Virus record (IMG/VR): IMGVR_UViG_3300023278_002646
Coordinates: 1-63,875 of that record
Reading direction: 5' to 3' (one strand)
From: a virus
DNA length: 63,875 nucleotides
Below the pieces are notes generated by a model. That model searched no databases, was not told where the DNA came from, and was given only the letters and a program-made list of their open reading frames with translations. A program made the position numbers and the translations under genes. Position 1 is the stretch's first letter; every line of letters starts with the position of its first letter. Shown one piece after another: positions 10,010 through 19,755 of this stretch.

Positions 10010-10920
10010 TAACACGGCTCCTCATTCTCAGTAGAGTATAGGTCTCTATTTAACTTAATCCTGCTGGCATTTGTTGTTATTGCCGAATCATTGATGTTTA
10101 GTTCTTGAATGACTTCCAAAGGAATCTCGCCGTCAAATAAAACATTCATAAAGTATTCAACATTATCCTGAGTTGAGCTAACTATCTCTGTGTCGCTTTC
10201 AGCGGTAAAGGACATTTGAGTATATCCCGTAGAACTTGATTGAAATACTTCTATTTCAAAGTTCTTTTTCTCAAAATTAGTATTTTCCTCAAGCAATTCT
10301 ATCATTAAATAGTTTTCTTTTAATGCCAAAAAGATATTCTCATCACCCAAGTATCCGGTAATAGAATCAGAAGTTATTTCCCCCTGCTTAAAATAAGTTT
10401 CATAATCAATGTTTATATCAATCTGTGGGATGTGCTCGATATATCCTTCATCACTTAAGTATCTTTGTGCCTGGGAGGCTGTCGGGTTTGATAAGACCTG
10501 TAGATTCCAAGCGGGAGCATACTTGATGTTTAAAGAAGAGCGACCTAATGGATACGCATCGATGGATCCTTTATCACCATAGGGCTGGCTCTTAAAGAAC
10601 TCGACATTATTAGCAGGATCTGATGTGTGTCCTCCAATAGATGAGTTAAACGAAGAAGAAATAGAATCTACAAACCTTCCTACACGAAGTTCTGCGCCTT
10701 CCCTAGTTGGATTGATTTTTAACTTTGGAGTGTTGCTTTGGATTCTTGGTTCGGCATCGTTCTGATCCTCTGTATATCCAGAGCCACTAACATCATACAT
10801 TACGTCATCGTCAAAGAAGGCGTAATAAGTTGGATTTAGTTGTCCTGCCGCGAGACGATCTCGTCCATAGTTGGTGAGCATAACCTCAAGAACTTCTTCT
10901 TTTTTGTTAAAAAACTCCAT
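10009..10920 (-). CDS. Baseplate/tail-associated protein with LTNYGRDRLAAG N-terminus
   Basis: 303 residues. The N-terminus MEFFNKKEEVLEVMLTNYG then RDRLAAGQLNPTYYAFFDDD shares the L-T-x-x-G-R-x-R-L-A-x-G signature and a following acidic FDDD/LGDDE element with the 314-residue protein at 3684-4628, so the two use the same N-terminal domain. The rest is acidic and beta-rich and ends in a Cys. The ATG overlaps the stop of the giant 2942-residue gene (TAATG), and its own stop overlaps the next start the same way, indicating translational coupling. A structural role is inferred. Confidence 0.7.
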   Translation of the reverse strand: MEFFNKKEEVLEVMLTNYGRDRLAAGQLNPTYYAFFDDDVMYDVSGSGYTEDQNDAEPRIQSNTPKLKINPTREGAELRVGRFVDSISSSFNSSIGGHTSDPANNVEFFKSQPYGDKGSIDAYPLGRSSLNIKYAPAWNLQVLSNPTASQAQRYLSDEGYIEHIPQIDINIDYETYFKQGEITSDSITGYLGDENIFLALKENYLMIELLEENTNFEKKNFEIEVFQSSSTGYTQMSFTAESDTEIVSSTQDNVEYFMNVLFDGEIPLEVIQELNINDSAITTNASRIKLNRDLYSTENEEPC

Positions 10921-13900
10921 TATGTATCATTTCCTACAGCTACTACTGGGGGACCGCCAGCAACATCTTTAGAAGCATACTGAACTGTTTCATCCATCTT
11001 AACTAGTTCGACCAATGAGAAGTAATCGTAGGGCCAGTTATATGAATAGTCGCCAATGTTGTCTTCGAAAGCAGAAGTGTCTTCTGTTACTAATGATCTT
11101 CTGTACTTCTCGAAAGATTTCTTGGCGCGCTTCTTAACCTTGAAAACAAGCCACTGAATATCCTCAGAGTTGTCAACGAGTAAATCAAGAACTTGCTTAT
11201 CATCGATAACTACTTCTTTTTGCTCGAACTTTTCATTAATGTTTGGCGGCAAGTTTTGCCACATATCAGCGATATCTTGCTGTGTTATCGTTGCCGAGAA
11301 CTCGAAAGCATACATCAATATTGGTTTAACTGTCGCATTCGTTACAAAGTCAAATTTTGGTGGGAATACATATTTCTCTAGTTTTTGACTAATGTTTTCA
11401 TACTCAACATTATCTTTCTTGATGCCAAAGAACTTTCTTCTATTGTTTACTGTCTTGAATGGAATCGCAACCACTGCTTCTTCAAGAACATTTTGCTTCT
11501 TAACTTCCCCTACTCGCTGTGGGATTCCCGTGTCTATTCCGACTACATCAGCCAAAGATTTAAAATCAGTAAAGTTAAATGTAGCATTGGATATACCGGC
11601 AGTTCCATCGGTTTTTTCAACCACATAGAATACACCTTCTTGTGAACCGGTCGGGATTATGCCGTATTGATGCCACATTCCTTTCACTTTTATCTGCTCT
11701 GCTGTTGAAAGTCCTCCACCGACAAAACTTCCCGTTGTTCTTGTGCTGTCAGCATTCGCAAAGTTTAATATTGGGGTTTCAAACTTTGGCTGAATTAACC
11801 AGCGCTTTTGAGGAGAAACTGTGCCTCGGGGAACTTCGGAATAATACTGTTTAAAATTAAAACATGAATCCATGTACATCGCTGTTCTATTGGGATATCC
11901 ATCTCTTGCTTGTCTAGAATATACAAAGTAGGTGTTTGATAATATCTCTTCTAGAGTCGGTACACCCGTAGTTTGTGCTGTATATACAAACTCTATATCT
12001 GCCGAACCAGACCAGTAAGGGGCAGTTACATGTGTAAAGTACGATCGCGTCTGGTTAGGGTTGTTGCCGCCTAGTGGGTACCCAAAGGCGCCTTCGCGGG
12101 AATACATATCAAAAGAACTCGTATCTACTTCTAGATCAGTAGTCAAAGTTCTAAACATTTTTAGACGCATTCTGTATTCTGATCCCGATACAACCGGCTC
12201 AAATTGGTCCTCTCTTTTGGAGGACATGCCCGACATTCCATTTGTGAAAAAGTTAGTTGTCTCACATAAGAAGTTGTCGATTGCTAGCTCGTAGAACTTC
12301 TTGCCGGCATTGATTTTCATGTATACATTTCCGGAGCCGCCACTATCAAGAAGTTCATCATTTGCTACGCCGGTGTCATACCAAGCTCCGGAGCCGGTTA
12401 TAAAGTTCTCGTTAAAATAGCTCAAAGGACGATATAGAGACTCAAAAGGCATCTTTTGGATGTAATAGCCGTTTGTGCCAGCGCTGGCTGGGTTGTTCGA
12501 TGAGAGAGAGATTTGTGCGCCGTAGTTAACTATACCCTCAAATAAACTCGTGTTTGTAGAGGAAGTAACCGGAATTGATTCATTGGCAGTAATATCTTTT
12601 GCGACAGTACCAGTATTGGCTAGGACGTAACTGCTTACACCAATGCCAGACTTGATCGTATTAAATAAGATACCCGGTGAAAATAATGGTTCTAAAAGTG
12701 TTCTATAAGATTGAGAGCGAGTCGCAGATCCGACATCAGACACCTCAGCATATGGAGCATAAGACCGCGAGAATAAGGACGCCAACTCTACTGTTCTTTC
12801 TGCCGGGTAGAATCCCTTATATGGTAGGAACTTAAGAAGAGCGTTACAGCGAAGAGAAACCTTATCTCTTTCGATCTTAAGAATCCCAGAACGTTGCTCA
12901 TTTAGATCCTCATCAATAACAGAGAAATACTTTAAGAAATCAGAGTTTGAATAAGTCTTGTAGAAATCAGTATGGGAACTATCACTGATAGCAGCCCCAG
13001 TCAGGCTAAACACATTATCAATATCAACTAAGAAATCGCCCTCATTATCTTCTACATAAGTCTCTATAAGTTCACTGATTCTAAACTCTGGGACTATTGA
13101 GTGATCCTTTCCTACCAAAGCAATCTTTTCAGCATATGTAGAGTAATCTTCATATGGCTTCTTGCCTGATTGCGTTCCTGCTTCCCAGAGAGCATCGCCG
13201 GCATAAACTTTATCGCCCCCTGCACTCGATGATCCCGCGGGCACGCGGGCAGCATAGGTTGCCGCTGGTCTAATATTTGCGACAGTTTGGAGACCAAATC
13301 TAGAATAAGAGTTCATGAGTTCACCAGCACCATCATCAGTCCTAACAGACGATGTTGTAGCAAAGTTTAAGTGACCATCAAGAGGCCAAGTTGAACTAGA
13401 ATTAATGGCTACTCCCTGTGAGTTATCTTCCCCGCCATATGTGACAGAGCGCTTGGTTCTATCATCATCCCAAATGTTTGTGATAGTAAAGTTTGTTCTT
13501 CTACGAACTATATCATCAAACATATTGATATCTGATGGATATAGATTTTCTGTGTATGAAACTGCTACGCTCATGCTGCTACTTAAAGTAAAGTCAAGTA
13601 TAGAGCGATAAGATTTAAGTCTGTCGACATTAGACTTTAATCCATAGAAGTTATTTAACTCATTGTGTGAGAAGTAATCGATCTCGTTTCTAAACGGAGC
13701 ATCAACAATAACATTGTTTGCTACATTAGAATCTGATGTGTTGTCTTCCAACATAAAGGTTATTGGAGAAGAGTTCATCGAGATAGGAGCTTCTGTGAAG
13801 TCAACAAACGTGTTTGGCTTCAATCCTAAACTTGGTCCATCTTTCAAATCAAGCAAACGTTTTGGCGGGACTAGATAACCAATCTGGTTTGTTTCTCTTA

Positions 13901-16900
13901 AGTTTCTCGCGACCTTTGTCTCACCAGCACGGATTTGCTTCCAAGTTGGGTATCCGTATGGTCCGTTACGCATTGTAGTTAGAACATTCAACAAATCGGC
14001 ATCGTTATCTAATGCTGATCCGTGCCAATAGTCTGCGTTAACATAAGCCGATACAGAGTTTGAATCAAGTGGGAAACCTATTGTGTGAGAAGAAGCGGTT
14101 ATTGGATCTACCAAAGCAGTTGTTAATCCAACAAATGTAGTATCTTCATATGTTCCTGATATGATTAGTTGACTTAAAGTGCTCGCACTAAAACAAGATG
14201 GTCTATCATTTCCATAGATAATCTGTCCCACTGCCAGAGAAGCTGTAACCCAGGAGTACTGCTGTGTAGAACGCGGGATAGCGTGTTGAACGAATAAGTT
14301 GTCAAATACTTCTTGTGTGAAATATCCCGCAGAGGCAGAGGCAATACGTCGTCGTCTGTTTCTGTTAGTCTTATGCCAAGAAGGAGTTGTAACATATGTG
14401 TTAGCCGGTACGGAACCATACGCTGCATCAGAACCAAATGGACCAGCGTGAAGTGTGGCTCTTTGATCAAGACCTCGATTCTTCCCAATCTGATCAACAA
14501 TCGTGACAGTTCTTCCAGCAGTTGGATCAACTGACGCAGAGCCGGATAAGCCATAGTTTCTAACAGAAAGGTTTCGGTAAGGTAATACATTGTATACAGA
14601 TAACTCTTCATGAGCAGGATCCATATAGCCCCGGGACATCACCTCGTAGCCGCAACCAGCGAACCGGTTAACAATGACAGTTTCATTTGAGTTCGCGCCG
14701 GTTCTGTTTGGAAGCTCGTAGTTTAGGTTGCCTCCTGTGTTTGCGTTATCTTCTCCGGTATCTATTATAGCATCGGCGCCGCCAGTGAATCCGGTTGCCC
14801 TTAAGTTTCCAGAGCTGTCATCTGTGATAGTTCCATTACCTAATACGCCACCAGCCCCTTGTACTATATCAATCGTATCGGCGCCGTTAGCGCTCGTGGT
14901 GCCGCCGTAAACAGTTCCAAAAGGAGAGTCATCTAAAGCGTCCTGAAGAATATCACGGGTAACCGTGAGTGAGCCTTTAACCTGCACAAGTATGGTTGGA
15001 TAACCTGAGAAATCAGTAGACGCTGTTGTAAAAAAGATTGCTATGTTTTGAACAACTCCATCATTTCTTAAAAACGGTATATCAAAGGCTTGAACGGATG
15101 ATGATGGAGGATTATTGAGAAGTCCAATAGTACCTGTCGCTTTTACAGCCGGTGACAATACTGCGTAATAAAGCGGAAAGCGCCCTCTTGTCGCTAGTGT
15201 CTCTGGATAAAGAGCAAAATCAAATGATTGATCTTGGAAAAACGGATCATTGATAGAACGACCTGCCGTCTGAATAACTTGATAGTTCTTCTGGTAGTTG
15301 CCGATTGCGTTGTGGGCTATTGTTCCCGACAATCTTGTGCCGGCAGAAGCAGTTGTCATTAAGATATTCTTAATATTAACCGCACGTTTTGCCGTTTCAT
15401 CTCTGAACCTCTGGGCTGTTGGTAGATCAGCCAACCATCCTAGGGGTGCAGAGCCGGCTGGAGAGTCCGCAAACGGATAGTTTGGCGGAACTATGCCTAA
15501 TGCTCCAACCGCACCAGACGGTATCTCAGCGCTTCCAGTGTCTAGTCCCAGAGTTAGGCGGAAGCCTTCTGCTCTGTTTTCGCGAGTGTCAGTGCCGGCA
15601 TTCAACTCTGTATGTCGATAATATCTTCCGCCAACAAACTTCTCTGTGAATGGACCCTGCAATGGAGTATCTGTATTATTAACAAAGTCATTGTGTAAGT
15701 TTGTGACAGTTACGCCTGACTTATATCCTGCGGATACTACTGAGTTGTATCCTGTTGTAACAGAAGAGCTATATAAGCTAAACGGGGCATACATATTGCC
15801 ATCAAATTTTAACTTATCGTTGTCGCCTCTGTTGATTGACGGGTTCAATCCAAAGCCAAGTCTTTGCTTGGCTTCCGGAGAGTATACGTCTGGTGTATCA
15901 ATCAACTCTTCCACATCCGTATCAAAGGACAACATAATATTTTTTGGAATATTAGATGTCGCTACAAGAGGACCATAAGGCTGTGTGGCTGCGAAAGCAA
16001 AATCAGGCTTGTTGCTTTGATGTCGTGATGTACCAGCGAGTGCCGTCTGCGCTTGTACAGACAGCTTAACTGGTGATCCAATCCTTCTGTTATAACCAGA
16101 ACGTACTGCGTCTAGAATGCCAGTTCTATCTGAGGATGTCGATTCTTTGCGATATCTTTGCCATGGTAGATTAGCATTTTCTTGATCTGCTGATTCATCC
16201 GGGGAGTGTAAGAACTTCCACCTTTTAGTTTGAAGATAGTTGGATGACCCAACCTGTCTCTTTGTCAATTTGGTGGCAGAGTTTATCCCAGAGCCTGCTG
16301 CTAAATCATGATGACTAGAATCTGATGGATACTCCCCATTAGGTGTATCAACAATCCCAGATACATCTGTTGCTCCCTTTTTCTCAAGGAAAGGAAATAT
16401 ATTTCTGTATTTTGATCTCTCTAGAATGTGGTTTTCTATAATAGTTTTTATATTATCGGAGAAATCGGCTGATGCTGGGACAAGCTGACCGAGCATCACA
16501 GACAAAGAAGAGTCAAACCACTTATAGAACTCATAGAACTTGTCAAAGTCTAGTTCATCGTTGCCTACCTTTTCAAAGAACTTCTGGCGCATAAACTTAA
16601 GTTGTTTATACTCGGGACGGAACCTTTCAACGGGATCTCCTATTAAGTTGTGAAGATCTTTAAGGTTTGCAAAGTAGTTGATAATCTCCTCAGAGATCGT
16701 CTGATACATGCTCTTTTCAAAAGCAAAGTAATAGTTTATCGGTCTTGACTCAGTTGTAAAGACATCTTGGTCTTCGGTTGATAGAACCTTAACCATATCC
16801 TCTGATTGCATGTTCTCTGGTAGATTAAGTTTAGAAGATACAACGTAATCTTTATCTATTGCTGTGGTGGAGGATGCCTTAAAGAAGTCACCCCTAGCAG

Positions 16901-19748
16901 TGTGTTGCTTGTTTAGGATATTTCCTAAATCACCAAATCTTGTAAAATCGGCTGACCCAGAACTAATGTCATCAACTACTAGTTGCCCTAGTGCATTAGA
17001 ACCAGTATTAGTTAAGAACTCCCAGTTAAATGTTAGAGTATCAAACTGTGTTACGTCTCCAAAAGAAGCTGATGGATTAAACGGGAAGGCATAAAGATGA
17101 GGCTGCAGTGCTCCATAGTTTTCAGTATCTAGCGAGTGTGCTGCTAAAGCTTCATCTGGAATATAATCAAGCCAATATCTACAAGCATTAACCTTTATAT
17201 CCGATGTCTCTAACACAGAACCGGTAAAGTTTGTTCTGTGTGCTCCAATATAAAATCTCTTGTTGTCGGTAACGAATGCTGCTGGTGGATTCGTTACAGT
17301 TCCAGAAACTGTGAACTGCTCTAGAATCTCTCCCGAATCGGTCTCAACGCCGTGAAGTTCAACAACGTAGTTTGTGTTAGTGCCGTCGACCAAACCTCTT
17401 AATGGATATTGTTCTGGCCTTATTCTAACTGAAAGGTTCCAAGTTGTGTTGTTATACACATCCTCATATAAGACAGACGATATTTCCGGCACGGATCCGC
17501 CAGCAGTGCCGGTTAATACAAACTTAACATTTGTAGAATCCAACTCATCTCTAACGGCATAAACTTGGAAGTTTGATGCGTCAGATGCAGCCCACGTTGT
17601 ATCAGATGCTGTATTTACTGCTGTATGAACGCCGAATAGTGATGCGCTTATAGTGTTAGTATTAACATAAACAGTTGAAGATTCGTCCAACTTAAGGGGA
17701 AATAGTATGTCTGCTTCCAATGTAGTAGCATACCCATCGGACAAACTTGTGCTAGACGTTACATAGCCAACAGAATTTGAATTTGAAGAATCCGTATAGT
17801 TGTATACTGTCGCAGATTTGTTCTCGGCAGTATTAAAGTTAGCAAACTTATCTGCGACGACGACGTTTCTTCTGTTGTTTCGCATTTCATACTGAACGTT
17901 GTCAGCATACATGTTAAGTTTTATAAGTTCGTCATCAATACCAAAGCAGCGAATCAAGTTTCTAAACGACTTTACTGTTCCCTTGGATTTGTAAATGTAG
18001 TTTAAGTTGTTGTAAATGTTCTGGTAGATAATGTTCTTTGTATCGTGTAAAGACTTTTCGTATACAAGATCTTCACTTCTATCGGCTAGTTTCTCAAGAA
18101 CATCAGCATCTAAGAAGATCTCTGGTGCCACAAAACCGTATGAGGATAATAGTTTTTCAGCAAATGGTAGTGGCTTATCACTCCCGCTAGGGTATTGAAT
18201 ATTCTTAAGTTGGTTTAAGTTCTCAATCTGAAGATGTAATGTATCAAAGTAACTGGAGATTATTTGCGTTAGATACTTAACATTCTTTGATCCCTCAACA
18301 TCTTCCTCTGTAATCCATGAAGGAATCGAGTTGTATATGGACGCATTGTTATTAACATCGTGAGCCGATCCAGAGGATTCCAATCCCGAAGATAATGACA
18401 CCACTTCTGGGTGGAAAGAGTAAATGATAGGATCTTTGAACTCACTTATGGCTGCGTTTGAAAGAACAATCGCGGAACCGGTGTTTCTAGAGTTAGTGGT
18501 GTAACCTGTCCAGGCACCATTCGAGAAACGACCAGAGTAATCCAAAACTGAACTATCAGTTGCTGTAACTCCCGTGATTCCTTCGTTAAACTTAAAGTAA
18601 ACTCCCAAGTCTACATTGGCAGATTCTTCTGTTGTTGTAAACGGCGTTGGATCGGTGTTGACTCCACCTCCAACTTGAGTAAACCAAAAGCGACCTATTT
18701 CCTTAGAAGAACGCTGCGTTTTCCAGTATCTAAGTTCGTCTACTGATCCAGATAACTTACCGGCGCCTACTGCTGCTGTTGAGCCGGAAGGCGAAGCAAT
18801 AAGAGCACCAATGTATGCTCTCAGGCTTGAACTATCCGTATCATCAATGCCGGAAGTCCCAAGAGTGCTTTCATTATTTAAATCTCCATCTACATAGAAT
18901 CTTGTAGTTACGCCACTTGATGCTGATTTGGCTGTTACAGCATAATGGTGCCAGTTACTATCAGCAACCGATGCTGTTGTAAATGTAGTTGCTGCAATAG
19001 ATTGCTGGTAGAATCCTGTTGAACCAGAGTAAATCGTAAGAAGAAATGGATCCAAACCATCTGTAGCGCCAGAAAGTTCTAATCTAAACCTAACATAATC
19101 AGCAGAAGATGAGTTTTCGCCATTCCAAAGATCGAAGAGAACTTCTTTTTCTGTGGAACTGGTGATAAAACTGGCTTTATTGAGCCAGAACTCCAAGGAA
19201 GCACCTTGGGTTGCTAAATCAATCTCTAAGTTTGAGACTCTGTTTTTATCTGGCTCGTAATAGTTAGAACCTGTGAACTGTGTAGAAAGCGGTGTGGAAC
19301 CATTTGGATTAGGGTTCGGACCACCTTTTACATAAATGTATTCTAAATCTCCAGATAATCCATACCCATCAGCGGTGGAAGCTTGTGTTCCCCAACCATC
19401 TGCTGAGATGATCGCATACCCGTTTGTTCTAGGGTATAGGTTGTCATAGATATGTAAATCAATGTAAGTAGATTCGTTTTGCCACTCAAGGCGCTCTCTT
19501 AATGAGCCATCGTATGGATATTCATTATATATTCTTTTAATGGCTTGATCATAGTATTCGACAGCCGAGCCATAACGAGCAAAGTTAGCAGGATCAGAAA
19601 AGTCTACCCTAGGGATATACCTTTCTTCCTCGATAATGTCTTGTACGTGATATTCAGCCGACTCTACTTGAGAGCCGATTTCTTCCGCTGTTTTACCTGA
19701 CAGAGACTTTATGTCTTCTGTTATCTCAAAATACTTTTTTAAGCTCAT
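10920..19748 (-). CDS. Giant virion protein with two LamG/concanavalin-like regions (2942 aa)
   Basis: At 8.8 kb this is the largest gene here. The N-terminal 120 residues are helical and charged. Residues of about 150-360 form a LamG/pentraxin-like domain with the hallmark DSNWHHYAVT, a RFYVDGDLN strand and a closing DELRYWKTQRSSKEIG. A second, weaker LamG-like region at about 690-900 has DNKRFYIGAHRTNFTGS and KVNACRYWLDYIPDE. The middle is Gly/Ser/Asn-rich. The C-terminus is helical and charged (DIQWLVFKVKKRAKKSFEKY). It sits directly after gp6-like and 509-residue genes, the place of large wedge or fibre components (gp7-like or proximal fibre). LamG folds often bind glycans, so host-surface contact is a reasonable inference. 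Confidence 0.75.
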   Translation of the reverse strand: MSLKKYFEITEDIKSLSGKTAEEIGSQVESAEYHVQDIIEEERYIPRVDFSDPANFARYGSAVEYYDQAIKRIYNEYPYDGSLRERLEWQNESTYIDLHIYDNLYPRTNGYAIISADGWGTQASTADGYGLSGDLEYIYVKGGPNPNPNGSTPLSTQFTGSNYYEPDKNRVSNLEIDLATQGASLEFWLNKASFITSSTEKEVLFDLWNGENSSSADYVRFRLELSGATDGLDPFLLTIYSGSTGFYQQSIAATTFTTASVADSNWHHYAVTAKSASSGVTTRFYVDGDLNNESTLGTSGIDDTDSSSLRAYIGALIASPSGSTAAVGAGKLSGSVDELRYWKTQRSSKEIGRFWFTQVGGGVNTDPTPFTTTEESANVDLGVYFKFNEGITGVTATDSSVLDYSGRFSNGAWTGYTTNSRNTGSAIVLSNAAISEFKDPIIYSFHPEVVSLSSGLESSGSAHDVNNNASIYNSIPSWITEEDVEGSKNVKYLTQIISSYFDTLHLQIENLNQLKNIQYPSGSDKPLPFAEKLLSSYGFVAPEIFLDADVLEKLADRSEDLVYEKSLHDTKNIIYQNIYNNLNYIYKSKGTVKSFRNLIRCFGIDDELIKLNMYADNVQYEMRNNRRNVVVADKFANFNTAENKSATVYNYTDSSNSNSVGYVTSSTSLSDGYATTLEADILFPLKLDESSTVYVNTNTISASLFGVHTAVNTASDTTWAASDASNFQVYAVRDELDSTNVKFVLTGTAGGSVPEISSVLYEDVYNNTTWNLSVRIRPEQYPLRGLVDGTNTNYVVELHGVETDSGEILEQFTVSGTVTNPPAAFVTDNKRFYIGAHRTNFTGSVLETSDIKVNACRYWLDYIPDEALAAHSLDTENYGALQPHLYAFPFNPSASFGDVTQFDTLTFNWEFLTNTGSNALGQLVVDDISSGSADFTRFGDLGNILNKQHTARGDFFKASSTTAIDKDYVVSSKLNLPENMQSEDMVKVLSTEDQDVFTTESRPINYYFAFEKSMYQTISEEIINYFANLKDLHNLIGDPVERFRPEYKQLKFMRQKFFEKVGNDELDFDKFYEFYKWFDSSLSVMLGQLVPASADFSDNIKTIIENHILERSKYRNIFPFLEKKGATDVSGIVDTPNGEYPSDSSHHDLAAGSGINSATKLTKRQVGSSNYLQTKRWKFLHSPDESADQENANLPWQRYRKESTSSDRTGILDAVRSGYNRRIGSPVKLSVQAQTALAGTSRHQSNKPDFAFAATQPYGPLVATSNIPKNIMLSFDTDVEELIDTPDVYSPEAKQRLGFGLNPSINRGDNDKLKFDGNMYAPFSLYSSSVTTGYNSVVSAGYKSGVTVTNLHNDFVNNTDTPLQGPFTEKFVGGRYYRHTELNAGTDTRENRAEGFRLTLGLDTGSAEIPSGAVGALGIVPPNYPFADSPAGSAPLGWLADLPTAQRFRDETAKRAVNIKNILMTTASAGTRLSGTIAHNAIGNYQKNYQVIQTAGRSINDPFFQDQSFDFALYPETLATRGRFPLYYAVLSPAVKATGTIGLLNNPPSSSVQAFDIPFLRNDGVVQNIAIFFTTASTDFSGYPTILVQVKGSLTVTRDILQDALDDSPFGTVYGGTTSANGADTIDIVQGAGGVLGNGTITDDSSGNLRATGFTGGADAIIDTGEDNANTGGNLNYELPNRTGANSNETVIVNRFAGCGYEVMSRGYMDPAHEELSVYNVLPYRNLSVRNYGLSGSASVDPTAGRTVTIVDQIGKNRGLDQRATLHAGPFGSDAAYGSVPANTYVTTPSWHKTNRNRRRRIASASAGYFTQEVFDNLFVQHAIPRSTQQYSWVTASLAVGQIIYGNDRPSCFSASTLSQLIISGTYEDTTFVGLTTALVDPITASSHTIGFPLDSNSVSAYVNADYWHGSALDNDADLLNVLTTMRNGPYGYPTWKQIRAGETKVARNLRETNQIGYLVPPKRLLDLKDGPSLGLKPNTFVDFTEAPISMNSSPITFMLEDNTSDSNVANNVIVDAPFRNEIDYFSHNELNNFYGLKSNVDRLKSYRSILDFTLSSSMSVAVSYTENLYPSDINMFDDIVRRRTNFTITNIWDDDRTKRSVTYGGEDNSQGVAINSSSTWPLDGHLNFATTSSVRTDDGAGELMNSYSRFGLQTVANIRPAATYAARVPAGSSSAGGDKVYAGDALWEAGTQSGKKPYEDYSTYAEKIALVGKDHSIVPEFRISELIETYVEDNEGDFLVDIDNVFSLTGAAISDSSHTDFYKTYSNSDFLKYFSVIDEDLNEQRSGILKIERDKVSLRCNALLKFLPYKGFYPAERTVELASLFSRSYAPYAEVSDVGSATRSQSYRTLLEPLFSPGILFNTIKSGIGVSSYVLANTGTVAKDITANESIPVTSSTNTSLFEGIVNYGAQISLSSNNPASAGTNGYYIQKMPFESLYRPLSYFNENFITGSGAWYDTGVANDELLDSGGSGNVYMKINAGKKFYELAIDNFLCETTNFFTNGMSGMSSKREDQFEPVVSGSEYRMRLKMFRTLTTDLEVDTSSFDMYSREGAFGYPLGGNNPNQTRSYFTHVTAPYWSGSADIEFVYTAQTTGVPTLEEILSNTYFVYSRQARDGYPNRTAMYMDSCFNFKQYYSEVPRGTVSPQKRWLIQPKFETPILNFANADSTRTTGSFVGGGLSTAEQIKVKGMWHQYGIIPTGSQEGVFYVVEKTDGTAGISNATFNFTDFKSLADVVGIDTGIPQRVGEVKKQNVLEEAVVAIPFKTVNNRRKFFGIKKDNVEYENISQKLEKYVFPPKFDFVTNATVKPILMYAFEFSATITQQDIADMWQNLPPNINEKFEQKEVVIDDKQVLDLLVDNSEDIQWLVFKVKKRAKKSFEKYRRSLVTEDTSAFEDNIGDYSYNWPYDYFSLVELVKMDETVQYASKDVAGGPPVVAVGNDT

Positions 19749-19755
19749 ACTTTAA

